Shown: positions 18,453 to 26,549 of the stretch, in pieces | How positions within the stretch are numbered: position 1 is the first letter of the stretch | Layout: each line of letters starts with the position of its first letter | DNA from: Amycolatopsis sp. 195334CR | Lineage (GTDB): Bacteria; Actinomycetota; Actinomycetes; Mycobacteriales; Pseudonocardiaceae | NCBI RefSeq assembly: GCF_017309385.1 | Contig: NZ_JAFJMJ010000002.1 | Span: 310,001 to 374,000, forward strand | Reading direction: 5' to 3' | Length of the DNA: 64,000 nucleotides | Translations under genes and position numbers: made by a program | The notes under the pieces: model-generated | The model's database searches: none | Told to the model about the DNA's origin: nothing | What the model saw: only the letters and a program-made list of their open reading frames with translations

Positions 18453-18608
18453 ATGCGTGCCAACCCTTTCCACGAAAACGAAGTCACCCCGGCGCCGGCG
18501 AACCGGCGTGAGCGCCGCGCCGCGCGGTCCGGGGGCAAGATCCCCGACCGCGGCAGGTCCACCCCTGTCGTGCTGCCGCGCCAGTACGCCGTCCGCCGCC
18601 GCGGGTGA
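18453..18608 (+). CDS. Small basic protein (51 aa)
   Basis: ATG at 18453 follows a good GCGAGGAGG site. The product begins MRANPFHENEVTPAP and continues with an Arg-rich segment (NRRERRAARSGG) and a basic tail. No transmembrane or catalytic motif is visible; the charge suggests nucleic-acid or ribosome contact, but this is only inference. It sits alone in about 375 bp between the lyase and the convergent SDR and has its own strong terminator, so it is probably an independent transcript. No family recognised from sequence alone. Confidence 0.7.
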   Translation: MRANPFHENEVTPAPANRRERRAARSGGKIPDRGRSTPVVLPRQYAVRRRG

Positions 18609-18614
18609 CTCCAT

Positions 18615-18646
18615 GCCGTGGCGGGCTCAGGCGAGCCCGCCACGGC
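18615..18646. terminator. Bidirectional terminator hairpin
   Basis: Perfect 14-bp stem (GCCGTGGCGGGCTC and its complement) with a 4-nt AGGC loop. It occupies almost the whole gap between the stop of the small basic protein gene and the convergent SDR stop, so it can serve both strands. Confidence 0.88.
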
Positions 18647-18650
18647 TTCA

Positions 18651-19385
18651 CTACCTCGTCGCCGCCGGGCGCACCACAATCTCGTTGACGTCCACTTCGG
18701 ACGGTTGGGCCACGGCGAAGGTGATCGCCTCGGCCACCGCCGCGGCGGGCAGCGCGATCTTCCGGTACTCGACCATGCCCGCGGCCGCCTCCGGATCGGT
18801 GATGCTGTCGGCCAGTTCGGACTCGGTGACCCCGGGCGAGATCACGCTCACCCGCACGTCGCCGCCCGATTCCTGGCGCAGGCCCTCGGAAATCGCCCGC
18901 ACGGCGTACTTCGTCGCGCAGTAGACCGCCGCCGTCGGCACCACCTCGTGCGCGCCGATCGAGGCCACGTTCACGAACTGCCCCGACCCCTGTGCCCGCA
19001 TCACCGGCAGCGCGGCGGCGATGCCGTGCAGCACGCCCCGGATGTTCACGTCGATCATCCGGTCCCACTCCTCGACCAGTCCGGCGTCCAAAGAGGACAA
19101 CGGCATCACGCCGGCGTTGTTGACCACCACGTCCACCCGGCCGTACCGCTCCCGCGCGAACTCGACGAAGGCGCGGAAGCCGGCCAGGTCGGTCACGTCC
19201 AGTTCCCGGTACTCCGCCGACCCGCCCGCTTCGCGGATCGCCCCGGCCAGTTCCGCCAGCCGGTCGGCCCGCCGCGCGCCGAGCACCACCCGGTGCCCGG
19301 CCGACGCCAGCCGTAGCGCGGCCGCGTGCCCGATGCCGCTGCTCGCGCCGGTGATGAGGACGATCTTCTCGGTTGCTTCGCTCAT
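18651..19385 (-). CDS. Short-chain dehydrogenase/reductase (SDR)
   Basis: 244 residues starting MSEATEK. Classical SDR motifs in order: NAD(P)-binding TGASSGIG, the NNAGVMPL motif, catalytic serine in NVASIGAHE, and YCATK (Tyr-x-x-x-Lys). The basic residues after the second strand (GARRADR) suggest NADP preference. It reduces or oxidises an alcohol/ketone of unknown identity. Transcribed away from the aco operon across a 245-bp gap that holds a large inverted repeat, so a shared regulatory region with acetoin catabolism is possible. Confidence 0.93.
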   Translation of the reverse strand: MSEATEKIVLITGASSGIGHAAALRLASAGHRVVLGARRADRLAELAGAIREAGGSAEYRELDVTDLAGFRAFVEFARERYGRVDVVVNNAGVMPLSSLDAGLVEEWDRMIDVNIRGVLHGIAAALPVMRAQGSGQFVNVASIGAHEVVPTAAVYCATKYAVRAISEGLRQESGGDVRVSVISPGVTESELADSITDPEAAAGMVEYRKIALPAAAVAEAITFAVAQPSEVDVNEIVVRPAATR

Positions 19386-19481
19386 GACACCGAGTCTCGA
19401 CCGCCCGGCCCGCCTGCGGCAGGACGCCGTTTTCCCGGGTGCCCCACACCCAGGATTGTTGGCCGCGCCTCCGGCACGGCG

Positions 19482-19575
19482 GCGAGGTCGCTCTGGATCC
19501 GGTCGCTGGGCCGGACCACGCCACGCCGCTGGGGCGACCTGGCGCGGCCCGGCCCAGCGACCGGCGCGACCTCGC
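19482..19575. repeat. Large interrupted inverted repeat in the SDR/acoX intergenic region
   Basis: An outer 10-bp stem (19482-19491 with 19566-19575) and an inner perfect 16-bp stem (19499-19514, CCGGTCGCTGGGCCGG, with 19549-19564), separated by a 7-nt and a 1-nt bulge, enclose a 34-nt loop. It ends about 55 nt before the acoX start. As RNA it would be a very stable leader structure; as DNA it could be a regulator site. Confidence 0.85.
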
Positions 19576-19630
19576 GTTGCAACCCCCTGCAACCCTTCCC
19601 GCGCGCGGAGCCGGGAGGTCTGATGGCAGC

Positions 19631-20722
19631 GTGACGGTGCAGCCACAGCCGACGATCGGGATCGTCGCGAACCCCGCGTCCGGGCGGGACATCCGCCGAC
19701 TGGTCGCGCAGGCCTCGGTGTTCCCGACCGCGGAGAAGGCGAACATGGTGCGCCGCCTGCTCGCCGCCTTCGCCACCACCGGCGTGGGCCGGGCCCTGCT
19801 CTCCACCGACCTCGGCGGCATCTCCGCCGCGGTGCTGCGCGCCGCCCGCACCCGCCGCCCCGGCAAGGACGCGCCCTGGCCGCGGATCGAGTTCTGCGAG
19901 GACGACCCGCTCACCGGCGACGCCCGCGACACCACCAACGCCGTGCACCGGATGGTCGACGCCGGCGCCCGTGTGATCGTCTGCCTCGGCGGCGACGGCA
20001 CCGCCAGGGTGGCCGCCGCGGCCTGCGGTGACGTGCCCCTGCTCGCCCTGTCGACGGGCACCAACAACGCCTTCCCGGAGATGCGCGAGGCCACCGTGGC
20101 CGGACTGGCCGCCGGGCTCGTCGCCACCGGGGCGGTCGACCAGAGCACGACCGTGCGCCGGGCGAAGGCGCTCGAAGTGCGCGCGGGGGAGCGCACCGAG
20201 CTGGCACTGGTCGACGTCTGCGCGTCGCTGTCGGCACACGTCGGCTCGCGCGCGCTCTGGAACCCCGCCGAGCTGACCGAACTGTTCTGCACCTTCGCCG
20301 AGCCCGACGGCATCGGGCTCTCCAGTGTTCCCGGGCTGCTCTGCCCGGTGCCGCACCTGGCGAAGAACGGGGTCGCGCTGCGGCTCGGCCCGGTCGACCA
20401 GGCGCGCTTCGTCGTCGAGGCCCCGATCGCGCCGGGGCTGGTGGTCCCGGTCGGCGTGCGCGACTGGCGCCCGCTGCGGCCGGGGGACACCACCGAGATC
20501 GTGCTGCCCGGCGGCGTGGTCGCGGTCGACGGGGAACGGGAGATCGAAGTCGGCGCGGCACCGGTCGAGGTGCGCCTGCGACCGGGGCCGCGCTGCGTGG
20601 ACGTGCCCGCGGTGCTCGCCGAGGCGGCCCGCCTCGGCCTGCTCGTCCGGCGGAACCATCGAGAAGGGAGCGTCAACGATGACGGACACCTTGCCCACAC
20701 CGGTGACCGGTGGTCTGGCTGA
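19631..20722 (+). CDS. acoX: AcoX-like ATP-NAD kinase-fold protein of acetoin catabolism
   Basis: 363 residues. GTG 19631 is the likely start (GGGAGG 12 nt upstream; GTG 19637 is an alternative). The N terminus IGIVANPASGRDIRRL and VIVCLGGDGTARVAAAA are the NAD-kinase/diacylglycerol-kinase-like nucleotide-binding motifs (GGDGT), followed by LALSTGTNNAFP. AcoX proteins accompany acetoin dehydrogenase genes but their reaction is not established. It overlaps acoA by 44 nt (acoA starts at 20679), implying tight coupling. First gene of the aco operon; the large inverted repeat lies in its leader. Confidence 0.85.
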   Translation: MTVQPQPTIGIVANPASGRDIRRLVAQASVFPTAEKANMVRRLLAAFATTGVGRALLSTDLGGISAAVLRAARTRRPGKDAPWPRIEFCEDDPLTGDARDTTNAVHRMVDAGARVIVCLGGDGTARVAAAACGDVPLLALSTGTNNAFPEMREATVAGLAAGLVATGAVDQSTTVRRAKALEVRAGERTELALVDVCASLSAHVGSRALWNPAELTELFCTFAEPDGIGLSSVPGLLCPVPHLAKNGVALRLGPVDQARFVVEAPIAPGLVVPVGVRDWRPLRPGDTTEIVLPGGVVAVDGEREIEVGAAPVEVRLRPGPRCVDVPAVLAEAARLGLLVRRNHREGSVNDDGHLAHTGDRWSG

Positions 20723-21674
20723 GAACCGGTTGCTCGAGGCGTATCGCCTGATGCGCACCATCCGCGACTTCGAGGAGCGGGTGCACGACGAGTTCGCCAC
20801 CGGGGAGATCCCGGGCTTCGTGCACCTCTACGCCGGTGAGGAGGCCTCCGCCACCGGGGTGTGCCTGCACCTCGACGAGCGCGACTCGATCGCCAGCACG
20901 CACCGCGGGCACGGGCACTGCATCGCCAAGGGCGTGGACGTACCGGCCATGATGGCCGAGATCTACGGCCGCAAAACCGGTTCGTGCCACGGCAAGGGCG
21001 GCTCGATGCACATCGCCGACCTGGCCAAGGGCATGCTCGGCGCGAACGGCATCGTCGGCGGCGGGCCGCCGCTGATCTGCGGCACCGCGCTGGCCGCGAA
21101 GCAGAAGCGCACCGGTGGCGTCGGCGTGGCCTTCTTCGGGGACGGCGCCAGCAACCAGGGCACCACGCTCGAAGCGCTGAACCTGGCCTCGGTGTGGAAC
21201 CTCCCGGCGATCTTCGTGGCGGAGAACAACGGGTACGCCGAGGCGACCGCGAGCACCTGGTCGGTGGCCGCGGACAACATCGCCGACCGCGCCGCCGGCT
21301 TCGGCATGCCAGGCGTGATCGTGGACGGCTTCGACTTCTTCGCCGTGCACGAGGCGGCTGGTGAGGCGATCGAACGCGCCCGCGAGGGCGGTGGCCCGAC
21401 GCTGATCGAGGTCAAGTTCACCCGCTACTTCGGCCACTTCGAAGGCGACCAGCAGAGCTACCGCGCCGACGAGGTGGCCAGGGCACGCGAAACCCTGGAC
21501 TGCCTCAAGCGCTTCCGCGGCCGGGTGGTGGAAACCGGGCAGCTGACCGAGGCCGCGCTCGACGAGATCGACGCCTCCGTGGCCGCGCTCATCGACCGGT
21601 CCGTCACCGAGGCCAAGGCCGCGCCGAAACCGGACGCGTCCGACCTCGAAACCGACGTCTACGTCTCGTACTAG
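20679..21674 (+). CDS. acoA: Acetoin dehydrogenase E1 alpha subunit, TPP-dependent
   Basis: 331 residues, ATG 20679 with GAGAAGGGAG upstream. Typical E1 alpha features: RTIRDFEERVHDEFATGEIPG, HRGHGHCIAKG, and the thiamine diphosphate motif FGDGASNQGTT ending in ENNGYAEAT (GDG...NN). With AcoB it decarboxylates/cleaves acetoin to acetaldehyde and passes the acetyl group to the E2 lipoyl arm. Neighbours acoX, acoB, acoC and a butanediol dehydrogenase favour acetoin over pyruvate or branched-chain keto acids as substrate. Confidence 0.92.
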   Translation: MTDTLPTPVTGGLAENRLLEAYRLMRTIRDFEERVHDEFATGEIPGFVHLYAGEEASATGVCLHLDERDSIASTHRGHGHCIAKGVDVPAMMAEIYGRKTGSCHGKGGSMHIADLAKGMLGANGIVGGGPPLICGTALAAKQKRTGGVGVAFFGDGASNQGTTLEALNLASVWNLPAIFVAENNGYAEATASTWSVAADNIADRAAGFGMPGVIVDGFDFFAVHEAAGEAIERAREGGGPTLIEVKFTRYFGHFEGDQQSYRADEVARARETLDCLKRFRGRVVETGQLTEAALDEIDASVAALIDRSVTEAKAAPKPDASDLETDVYVSY

Positions 21675-21686
21675 GAGGGTCCGGCT

Positions 21687-22700
21687 ATGGCACGCACGAT
21701 CAGCTACCGCGAGGCGATCAACGAAGCCCTCGCCCAGGAGATGGAACGGGACGAGTCGGTCATCGTGCTCGGCGAGGACAACGCCGGTGGCGCGGGCAGC
21801 CCCGGTGACGACGACGCGTGGGGCGGCGTCCTCGGCGTCACGAAGGGGCTCTACCACCGCTTCCCTGGCCGCGTGCTGGACACGCCGATCTCCGAATCGG
21901 CCTTCGTCGGCGCGGCCGTCGGCGCCGCCACCGCCGGGCTGCGGCCGGTGGCGGAGCTGATGTTCATCGACTTCATGGGCGTCTGCTTCGACCAGATCTT
22001 CAACCAGGCGGCCAAGTTCCGCTACATGTTCGGCGGCAAGGCGGTCACCCCGGTGACCATCCGCACCATGTACGGGGCCGGGCTGCGGGCCGCGGCACAG
22101 CACTCGCAGGTGCTCTACCCGCTGTTCACCCACATCCCCGGGCTGAAGGTGGTCGTTCCGTCCAGCCCGTACGAGGCGAAGGGCCTGCTGATCCAGTCGA
22201 TCCGGGACGACGACCCGGTGATCTTCTGCGAGCACAAGGCGATGTACGACATGGCGGGCGAAGTGCCGGAGGACAGCTACGCGATCCCGTTCGGCGAAGC
22301 CAACGTCGTGCTCGACGGCGACGACGTGACGATCGTGGCGCTCGGGCGCATGGTGCCGGTCGCCGTCGAAGCCGCGCGGGAGCTGGCGGCCTCCGGCATC
22401 TCGGCGGAGGTCATCGATCCGCGCACGACCAGTCCGCTGGACACCGAGACGATCCTGGAAAGCGTCGAGAACACCGGCAGGCTGGTGGTGGTCGACGAGG
22501 CCTCGCCGCGCTGCAACCTCGGTACGGACATCTCCGCGCTGGTGGCCAGGGAGGCCTTCGGCGCGCTTAAGGGTCCGATCGAGCTGGTCAGCCCGCCGCA
22601 CACGCCGGTCCCGTTCGCCGATTCGCTGGAGGACCTCTACCTCCCGGACGCGCAGAAGGTCGTGAACGCGGCCAAGTCCGTGGTGGACTGGAAGCGCTGA
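21687..22700 (+). CDS. acoB: Acetoin dehydrogenase E1 beta subunit
   Basis: 337 residues, 12 nt after acoA with AGGAGG before the ATG. It opens MARTISYREAINEALAQEM, the E1 beta (transketolase pyrimidine-domain) start, with VIVLGEDNAGGAG, then RVLDTPISESAFVGAAVGAA, and a C-terminal transketolase domain (VDEASPRCNLGTDI). It pairs with AcoA to make the alpha2beta2 E1 of the acetoin dehydrogenase complex in the cytoplasm. Followed within 3 nt by acoC. Confidence 0.93.
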   Translation: MARTISYREAINEALAQEMERDESVIVLGEDNAGGAGSPGDDDAWGGVLGVTKGLYHRFPGRVLDTPISESAFVGAAVGAATAGLRPVAELMFIDFMGVCFDQIFNQAAKFRYMFGGKAVTPVTIRTMYGAGLRAAAQHSQVLYPLFTHIPGLKVVVPSSPYEAKGLLIQSIRDDDPVIFCEHKAMYDMAGEVPEDSYAIPFGEANVVLDGDDVTIVALGRMVPVAVEAARELAASGISAEVIDPRTTSPLDTETILESVENTGRLVVVDEASPRCNLGTDISALVAREAFGALKGPIELVSPPHTPVPFADSLEDLYLPDAQKVVNAAKSVVDWKR

Positions 22701-22703
22701 GGC

Positions 22704-23813
22704 ATGGCGGAGATCAGCAAGGTCATCATGCCGAAATGGGGCCTGTCCATGGCCAGCGGCAAGATCACCGAATGGATCGTGGCCGAAGGTGACGTGATCG
22801 GCGACGGCGACGACCTCGCCGAGATCGACACCGACAAGATCGCCGGGGTGCTCGAAGCCAGCGACGAGGGCGTGCTGCGCAGGGTGGTCGCCGAGGTCGG
22901 CGAGGACGTGCCGGTGGGCGGCACGATCGCGCTCATCGCCCCGGCTTCGGTGCCGGACGAGGAGATCGAGGCCGCCGCCCGCGTGGCGCGGGAGGAACTC
23001 GACTCGGGCGCCGTCGAGGAAGCGGCGGGTCCGGAGGCCGGGACGGTCGAGGTCGACGGGCGCACGCTGTCGTACGCCACCCTCGGAGAAGGCGCCGACC
23101 AGGTGGTGCTGGTGCACGGGTACGGCGGCGACAAGAACTCGTGGTTGTTCGTGCAGGAACCGTTGTCCGAGAACGCCGTGGTGCACGCGCTCGACCTGCC
23201 GGGCCACGGCGAGTCCACAAAGGACGTCGGCGACGGCTCGGTGGACGTGCTCGCCGCCGCGGTGCTCGGTTTCCTGCGGGAGAAGGGGATCGAGCGCGCG
23301 CACCTGGTCGGTCACTCGCTCGGCGGTGCGGTGGTCACCGCGGTCGCGGCCAAGGAACCGGCGCGCGTCGCGTCGCTGACGCTGGTCGCGCCCGCCGGGT
23401 ACGGCACCGAGATCAACGCCGGTTACCTGCGCGGGTTCGCCGCGGCGAAGTCGAGGCGCGAGCTGAAACCGCACCTGGGCGACCTGTTCGCCGATCCGGC
23501 GCAGGCCACCCGCCAGCTGGCCGACGACCTGATGAAGTACAAGCGCCTCGACGGCGTGGACCAGGCGCTGGACGCCCTGCTGGGCACCCTGCTGGACGGC
23601 GATTCGCCGGGCATCGACGCGCGGCCGTGGCTGTCCGGAGTGGACACACCGGTCGAAGTGGTGTGGGGCACGCGCGACGCCGTGCTGCCGGTGGCCAACG
23701 CCGCCGTGCTCGGCGAGCGGGTCCGGCGGGTGGCGGACGCGGGGCACATGGTGCACCTGGAGAAGCCGGGTGCGGTGGTGGACGCCGTGAAAGCGGCGAA
23801 GGGCGGGGGATGA
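22704..23813 (+). CDS. acoC: Acetoin dehydrogenase E2: lipoyl domain fused to alpha/beta hydrolase
   Basis: 369 residues. Residues about 1-80 are a biotinyl/lipoyl domain with the lipoylated lysine in EIDTDKIAG (Lys45). After a short charged linker the chain becomes an alpha/beta-hydrolase-fold catalytic domain: VLVHGYGGDKNSW, DLPGHGES, nucleophile elbow VGHSLGGAVV, and C-terminal histidine in DAGHMVHLEKP. This is the fold reported for AcoC-type acetoin E2, in place of the usual trimeric CoA-acyltransferase domain. It transfers acetyl to CoA. No dedicated E3 gene is present, so the housekeeping lipoamide dehydrogenase presumably serves. It shares ATGA with the next gene. Confidence 0.9.
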   Translation: MAEISKVIMPKWGLSMASGKITEWIVAEGDVIGDGDDLAEIDTDKIAGVLEASDEGVLRRVVAEVGEDVPVGGTIALIAPASVPDEEIEAAARVAREELDSGAVEEAAGPEAGTVEVDGRTLSYATLGEGADQVVLVHGYGGDKNSWLFVQEPLSENAVVHALDLPGHGESTKDVGDGSVDVLAAAVLGFLREKGIERAHLVGHSLGGAVVTAVAAKEPARVASLTLVAPAGYGTEINAGYLRGFAAAKSRRELKPHLGDLFADPAQATRQLADDLMKYKRLDGVDQALDALLGTLLDGDSPGIDARPWLSGVDTPVEVVWGTRDAVLPVANAAVLGERVRRVADAGHMVHLEKPGAVVDAVKAAKGGG

Positions 23814-24865
23814 GCATGCGCGCGGTGGTTTACCGCGGCCGGGAAGAGGTCGCCGTCGAGGAGGTACCCGAACCGGAGTGCGGGCCGGACCAGGTCAAGA
23901 TCAAGGTGGCGCACAACGGGATCTGCGGAACCGACCTGCACGAGTACTACGCCGGGCCGATCTTCGTGCCGACCGCCGAGCCGCACCCGCTGACCGGGGC
24001 GAGCGCGCCGGTGGTGCTCGGGCACGAGTTCGCCGGCACGGTGGTGGAAACCGGGGCCGCGGTCGACGGGCTGAGCACGGGGGACCGGGTGGCGGTCGAG
24101 CCGGTCTACCGGTGCGACACCTGCCCGGCCTGCCTGGAGGGCCACTACAACATCTGCCGCACGATCGGCTTCCACGGCCTGTCGTGCGACGGCGGCATGG
24201 CCGAGTACACCGTGGTGCCCGCGCGCATGGCGCACAAGCTGCCCGCCTCGGTGAGCGACGAACTCGGCGCGCTGGTCGAGCCGATGTCGGTGGCGTACCA
24301 CGCGGCCGGGCTCGGGGAGGTCGGGCCGGGCTCGTCGGCGGTGGTCTTCGGTGCCGGGCCGATCGGCATCGGCGTGTGGTTCGCCCTGCGCGGGCTGGGC
24401 GTGGAGAAGATCACCGTGGTGGAGCCGTCGCCGGTGCGCCGGGCAGCGCTGATCGCGCTCGGCGCGGACGACGTGCTCGACCCCGGCGAGACCGACGCGG
24501 TGGCGCACGTGCGGGACCGCACCGGCGGGCGTGGCGCGGACGCGGCCTACGACGCGGCCGGGGTGCGGGCCGCGGTCGACACCGCGCTCGACTGCCTCGG
24601 GCACCGCAAGCACCTGGTCTCGGTGGCGATCTACGAACGTCCACTCGAGACCAGTTTGATCAAGCTCGTGATGTCGGAGAGCGGGATCCGCGGCTCGCTG
24701 TGCTACACCGCGCGGGACTACGCCGCGGTGATCGACCTGATGGCGGGCGGGCACTACGACACCACCGGCTGGGTCGAGCACATCCCGCTGAACAAGGTGG
24801 TGGAGGAGGGCTTCTCCGCACTGCACGCCGGGCTCAAGATGAAGGTGCTGGTGGATCCCGCCTGA
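23810..24865 (+). CDS. Zinc-dependent 2,3-butanediol dehydrogenase
   Basis: 351 residues, ATG overlapping the acoC stop (a second in-frame ATG is two codons on). Medium-chain zinc dehydrogenase features: catalytic zinc ligands in NGICGTDLHEY and LGHEFAGTVVE, structural zinc site CDTCPACLEGHYNIC, and NAD-binding GAGPIGIGVW. The HEYYAGP segment is common in butanediol/acetoin dehydrogenases (BdhA). It would interconvert 2,3-butanediol and acetoin, feeding the complex encoded upstream. Last gene of the aco operon. Confidence 0.9.
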   Translation: MSMRAVVYRGREEVAVEEVPEPECGPDQVKIKVAHNGICGTDLHEYYAGPIFVPTAEPHPLTGASAPVVLGHEFAGTVVETGAAVDGLSTGDRVAVEPVYRCDTCPACLEGHYNICRTIGFHGLSCDGGMAEYTVVPARMAHKLPASVSDELGALVEPMSVAYHAAGLGEVGPGSSAVVFGAGPIGIGVWFALRGLGVEKITVVEPSPVRRAALIALGADDVLDPGETDAVAHVRDRTGGRGADAAYDAAGVRAAVDTALDCLGHRKHLVSVAIYERPLETSLIKLVMSESGIRGSLCYTARDYAAVIDLMAGGHYDTTGWVEHIPLNKVVEEGFSALHAGLKMKVLVDPA

Positions 24866-24928
24866 TCCGTTGCGGTCCGTTCCGGGGAGGGGCTTTCGTT
24901 TCAGCAGGGCGGGAGCCACACTGACCGG

Positions 24929-26212
24929 GTGGTCGCCGGAAATCTCGAGGCAGCGCTGCCGGCCGGGGCGGATCCCCGGCGGTACGCGCGCGTGCTCGCC
25001 CGCGTGCACGAGGCCGCGCTGACCGGGGCCGCGCTGCCGAGCCGCCCGCGTTCGGTGATCGGTGCCTCGTGGCAGCGGATGCGGCAGCTCGGGATCGATC
25101 CGGACCGCGGGGCCGAGCGCCCGCCGCTGGGCCCGGACCAGCTCGAAGCGCGGCGGCGCGAGAGCGGGCTGGCCGAGGCGCTGCCGACGCTGCGCGGCGG
25201 GCTGGTCAGCCTGGCCGAGGCGGCCGCGCACATCATGGTGGTGGTCGACGCCGAGGGCCGGGTGCTTTGGCGCGACGGCAGCACGCCGGTCCGGCGGCGC
25301 GCCGACGGGCTCGGCTTCACCGAGGGCGTCGACTGGCACGAGACCGCGGTCGGCACGAACGCCATCGGCACCGCGCTGGTGGCGCGGCGGCCGGTGCAGG
25401 TGTATTCGGCCGAGCACTACGTCCGCTCCCACCACGAATGGACCTGCGCGGCAGCGCCGCTGCACGATCCGCGGGACGGCAGGCTGCTCGGGGTGGTCGA
25501 CCTGTCCGGCCCGGCGGAAACCGTGCACGCGTCCACGCTGGCGCTGGTCGACGCGGTGGCGAAGCTGGCCGAGACGCACCTGCGGACCGCGCACCTGAGC
25601 GAGCTGGAGCGGTTGCGGGCGGTCGCCGTGCCGACGTTGTCGAAGGTGGGCGGCCGGGCGGTGGTCATCGATCCGCACGGCTGGGTCGCCGCCGCGTCCG
25701 GGCTGGCGCCGGTCGACCGGGTGGCGCTGCCGTCGCGGTGCGCGGCCGGGCGGACCTGGCTGCCAGCGTACGGCGGGTGCGTGCTGGAGCCGCTGCCCGG
25801 TGGCTGGCTGGTGCGGTTGGTCGACGAAGAGCACCCGGCGCCGACGAAGGTGGTGCTCGACGTGTCGGGCGCGCGCCAGGCGGTGCTGACCGTGTCCGGC
25901 AGCGGCGGGACGTGGTCGCACAACCTGAGCCCGCGGCACGCCGAGATGCTCTACGTGCTGGCGCGGCACCCGGCGGGCCGGTCGGCCGCGGAACTGGCCG
26001 CCGACCTCTTCGGCGACCCGGCGCGGACGGTCACCGTGCGCGCCGAGATGTCGAGGCTGCGCCGGCACTTCGGCGGCATCCTGGCGCCGCGCCCGTACCG
26101 CTTCGCCGAGGACATCGAGCTGGTCGTGGTCCAGCCGGAGGGCTCGGCGCAGGTGCTGCCCTACTCGTCGGCCCCCGGGATCAGGGGGATTGGGCGTGCC
26201 GGAGGGCGATGA
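24929..26212 (+). CDS. GAF-domain transcriptional regulator of acetoin genes (AcoR-like)
   Basis: 427 residues from GTG 24929, 63 nt after bdh. The N-terminal AcoR-type opening SRPRSVIGASWQRMRQLGIDP is followed by a GAF domain (ADGLGFTEGVDWHETAVGTNAIGTALV, HHEWTCAAAPLHDP). Unlike sigma-54 activators there is no AAA+ domain; the C terminus is a winged-helix-like DNA-binding segment (ELAADLFGDPARTVTVRAEMSRLRRHF). It probably senses acetoin and controls the aco operon. Its 3' end overlaps the convergent GntR gene by 32 nt. Confidence 0.87.
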   Translation: MVAGNLEAALPAGADPRRYARVLARVHEAALTGAALPSRPRSVIGASWQRMRQLGIDPDRGAERPPLGPDQLEARRRESGLAEALPTLRGGLVSLAEAAAHIMVVVDAEGRVLWRDGSTPVRRRADGLGFTEGVDWHETAVGTNAIGTALVARRPVQVYSAEHYVRSHHEWTCAAAPLHDPRDGRLLGVVDLSGPAETVHASTLALVDAVAKLAETHLRTAHLSELERLRAVAVPTLSKVGGRAVVIDPHGWVAAASGLAPVDRVALPSRCAAGRTWLPAYGGCVLEPLPGGWLVRLVDEEHPAPTKVVLDVSGARQAVLTVSGSGGTWSHNLSPRHAEMLYVLARHPAGRSAAELAADLFGDPARTVTVRAEMSRLRRHFGGILAPRPYRFAEDIELVVVQPEGSAQVLPYSSAPGIRGIGRAGGR

Positions 26213-26549
26213 CCGCCTCCTCCGGGGTGAAGCCCAGGTCCCGCGCGATGCGCGCGTATTCGGTGGCGGCGGCGTGCAGGAGCGCGGTCTTGCCCGGCCG
26301 GTCGGCAGCTTCGGTGACCACCGTGCCCTTCGCGCGGGCGGTGTGCACCCAGCCGCCCGTCTCCAGTTCGCGGTAGACCCGCGCGACGGTGCCCGACGCG
26401 AGTGCGAGGTCCCTGGCCAGTTGCCGGATCGGCGGCAGGCGGCTGCCGGGGAGCAGGTCGCCGGCGGAGATCAGCCGGACGATCTGGTCGTGCACCTGCC
26501 GCCACGGCGCGACCCCGCTGTCGGCGTCGACGACCACCTTCAACGGCAT
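26181..26549 (-). CDS. GntR family transcriptional regulator (YtrA-type)
   Basis: 122 residues. Short GntR protein with only the winged-helix domain and a small helical tail, the YtrA layout: APWRQVHDQIVRLISAGDLLPGSRLPPIRQLARDLALASGTVARVYRELE. The tail GFTPEEAVIALRHA is common to this subfamily. It is the second gene of an operon after a membrane protein (its ATG shares one base with that gene's stop), and a 24-bp inverted repeat upstream of the operon is its likely operator, giving autoregulation. Confidence 0.93.
   Translation of the reverse strand: MPLKVVVDADSGVAPWRQVHDQIVRLISAGDLLPGSRLPPIRQLARDLALASGTVARVYRELETGGWVHTARAKGTVVTEAADRPGKTALLHAAATEYARIARDLGFTPEEAVIALRHAQSP

Noticed and set aside
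20673..23756. A 1027-codon open frame on the minus strand opposite the aco genes
   Set aside because: It is a mirror of GC3-biased coding sequence on the other strand; its product is His/Arg/Asp-rich without any domain, while the plus strand encodes acoA-acoB-acoC with full motifs.
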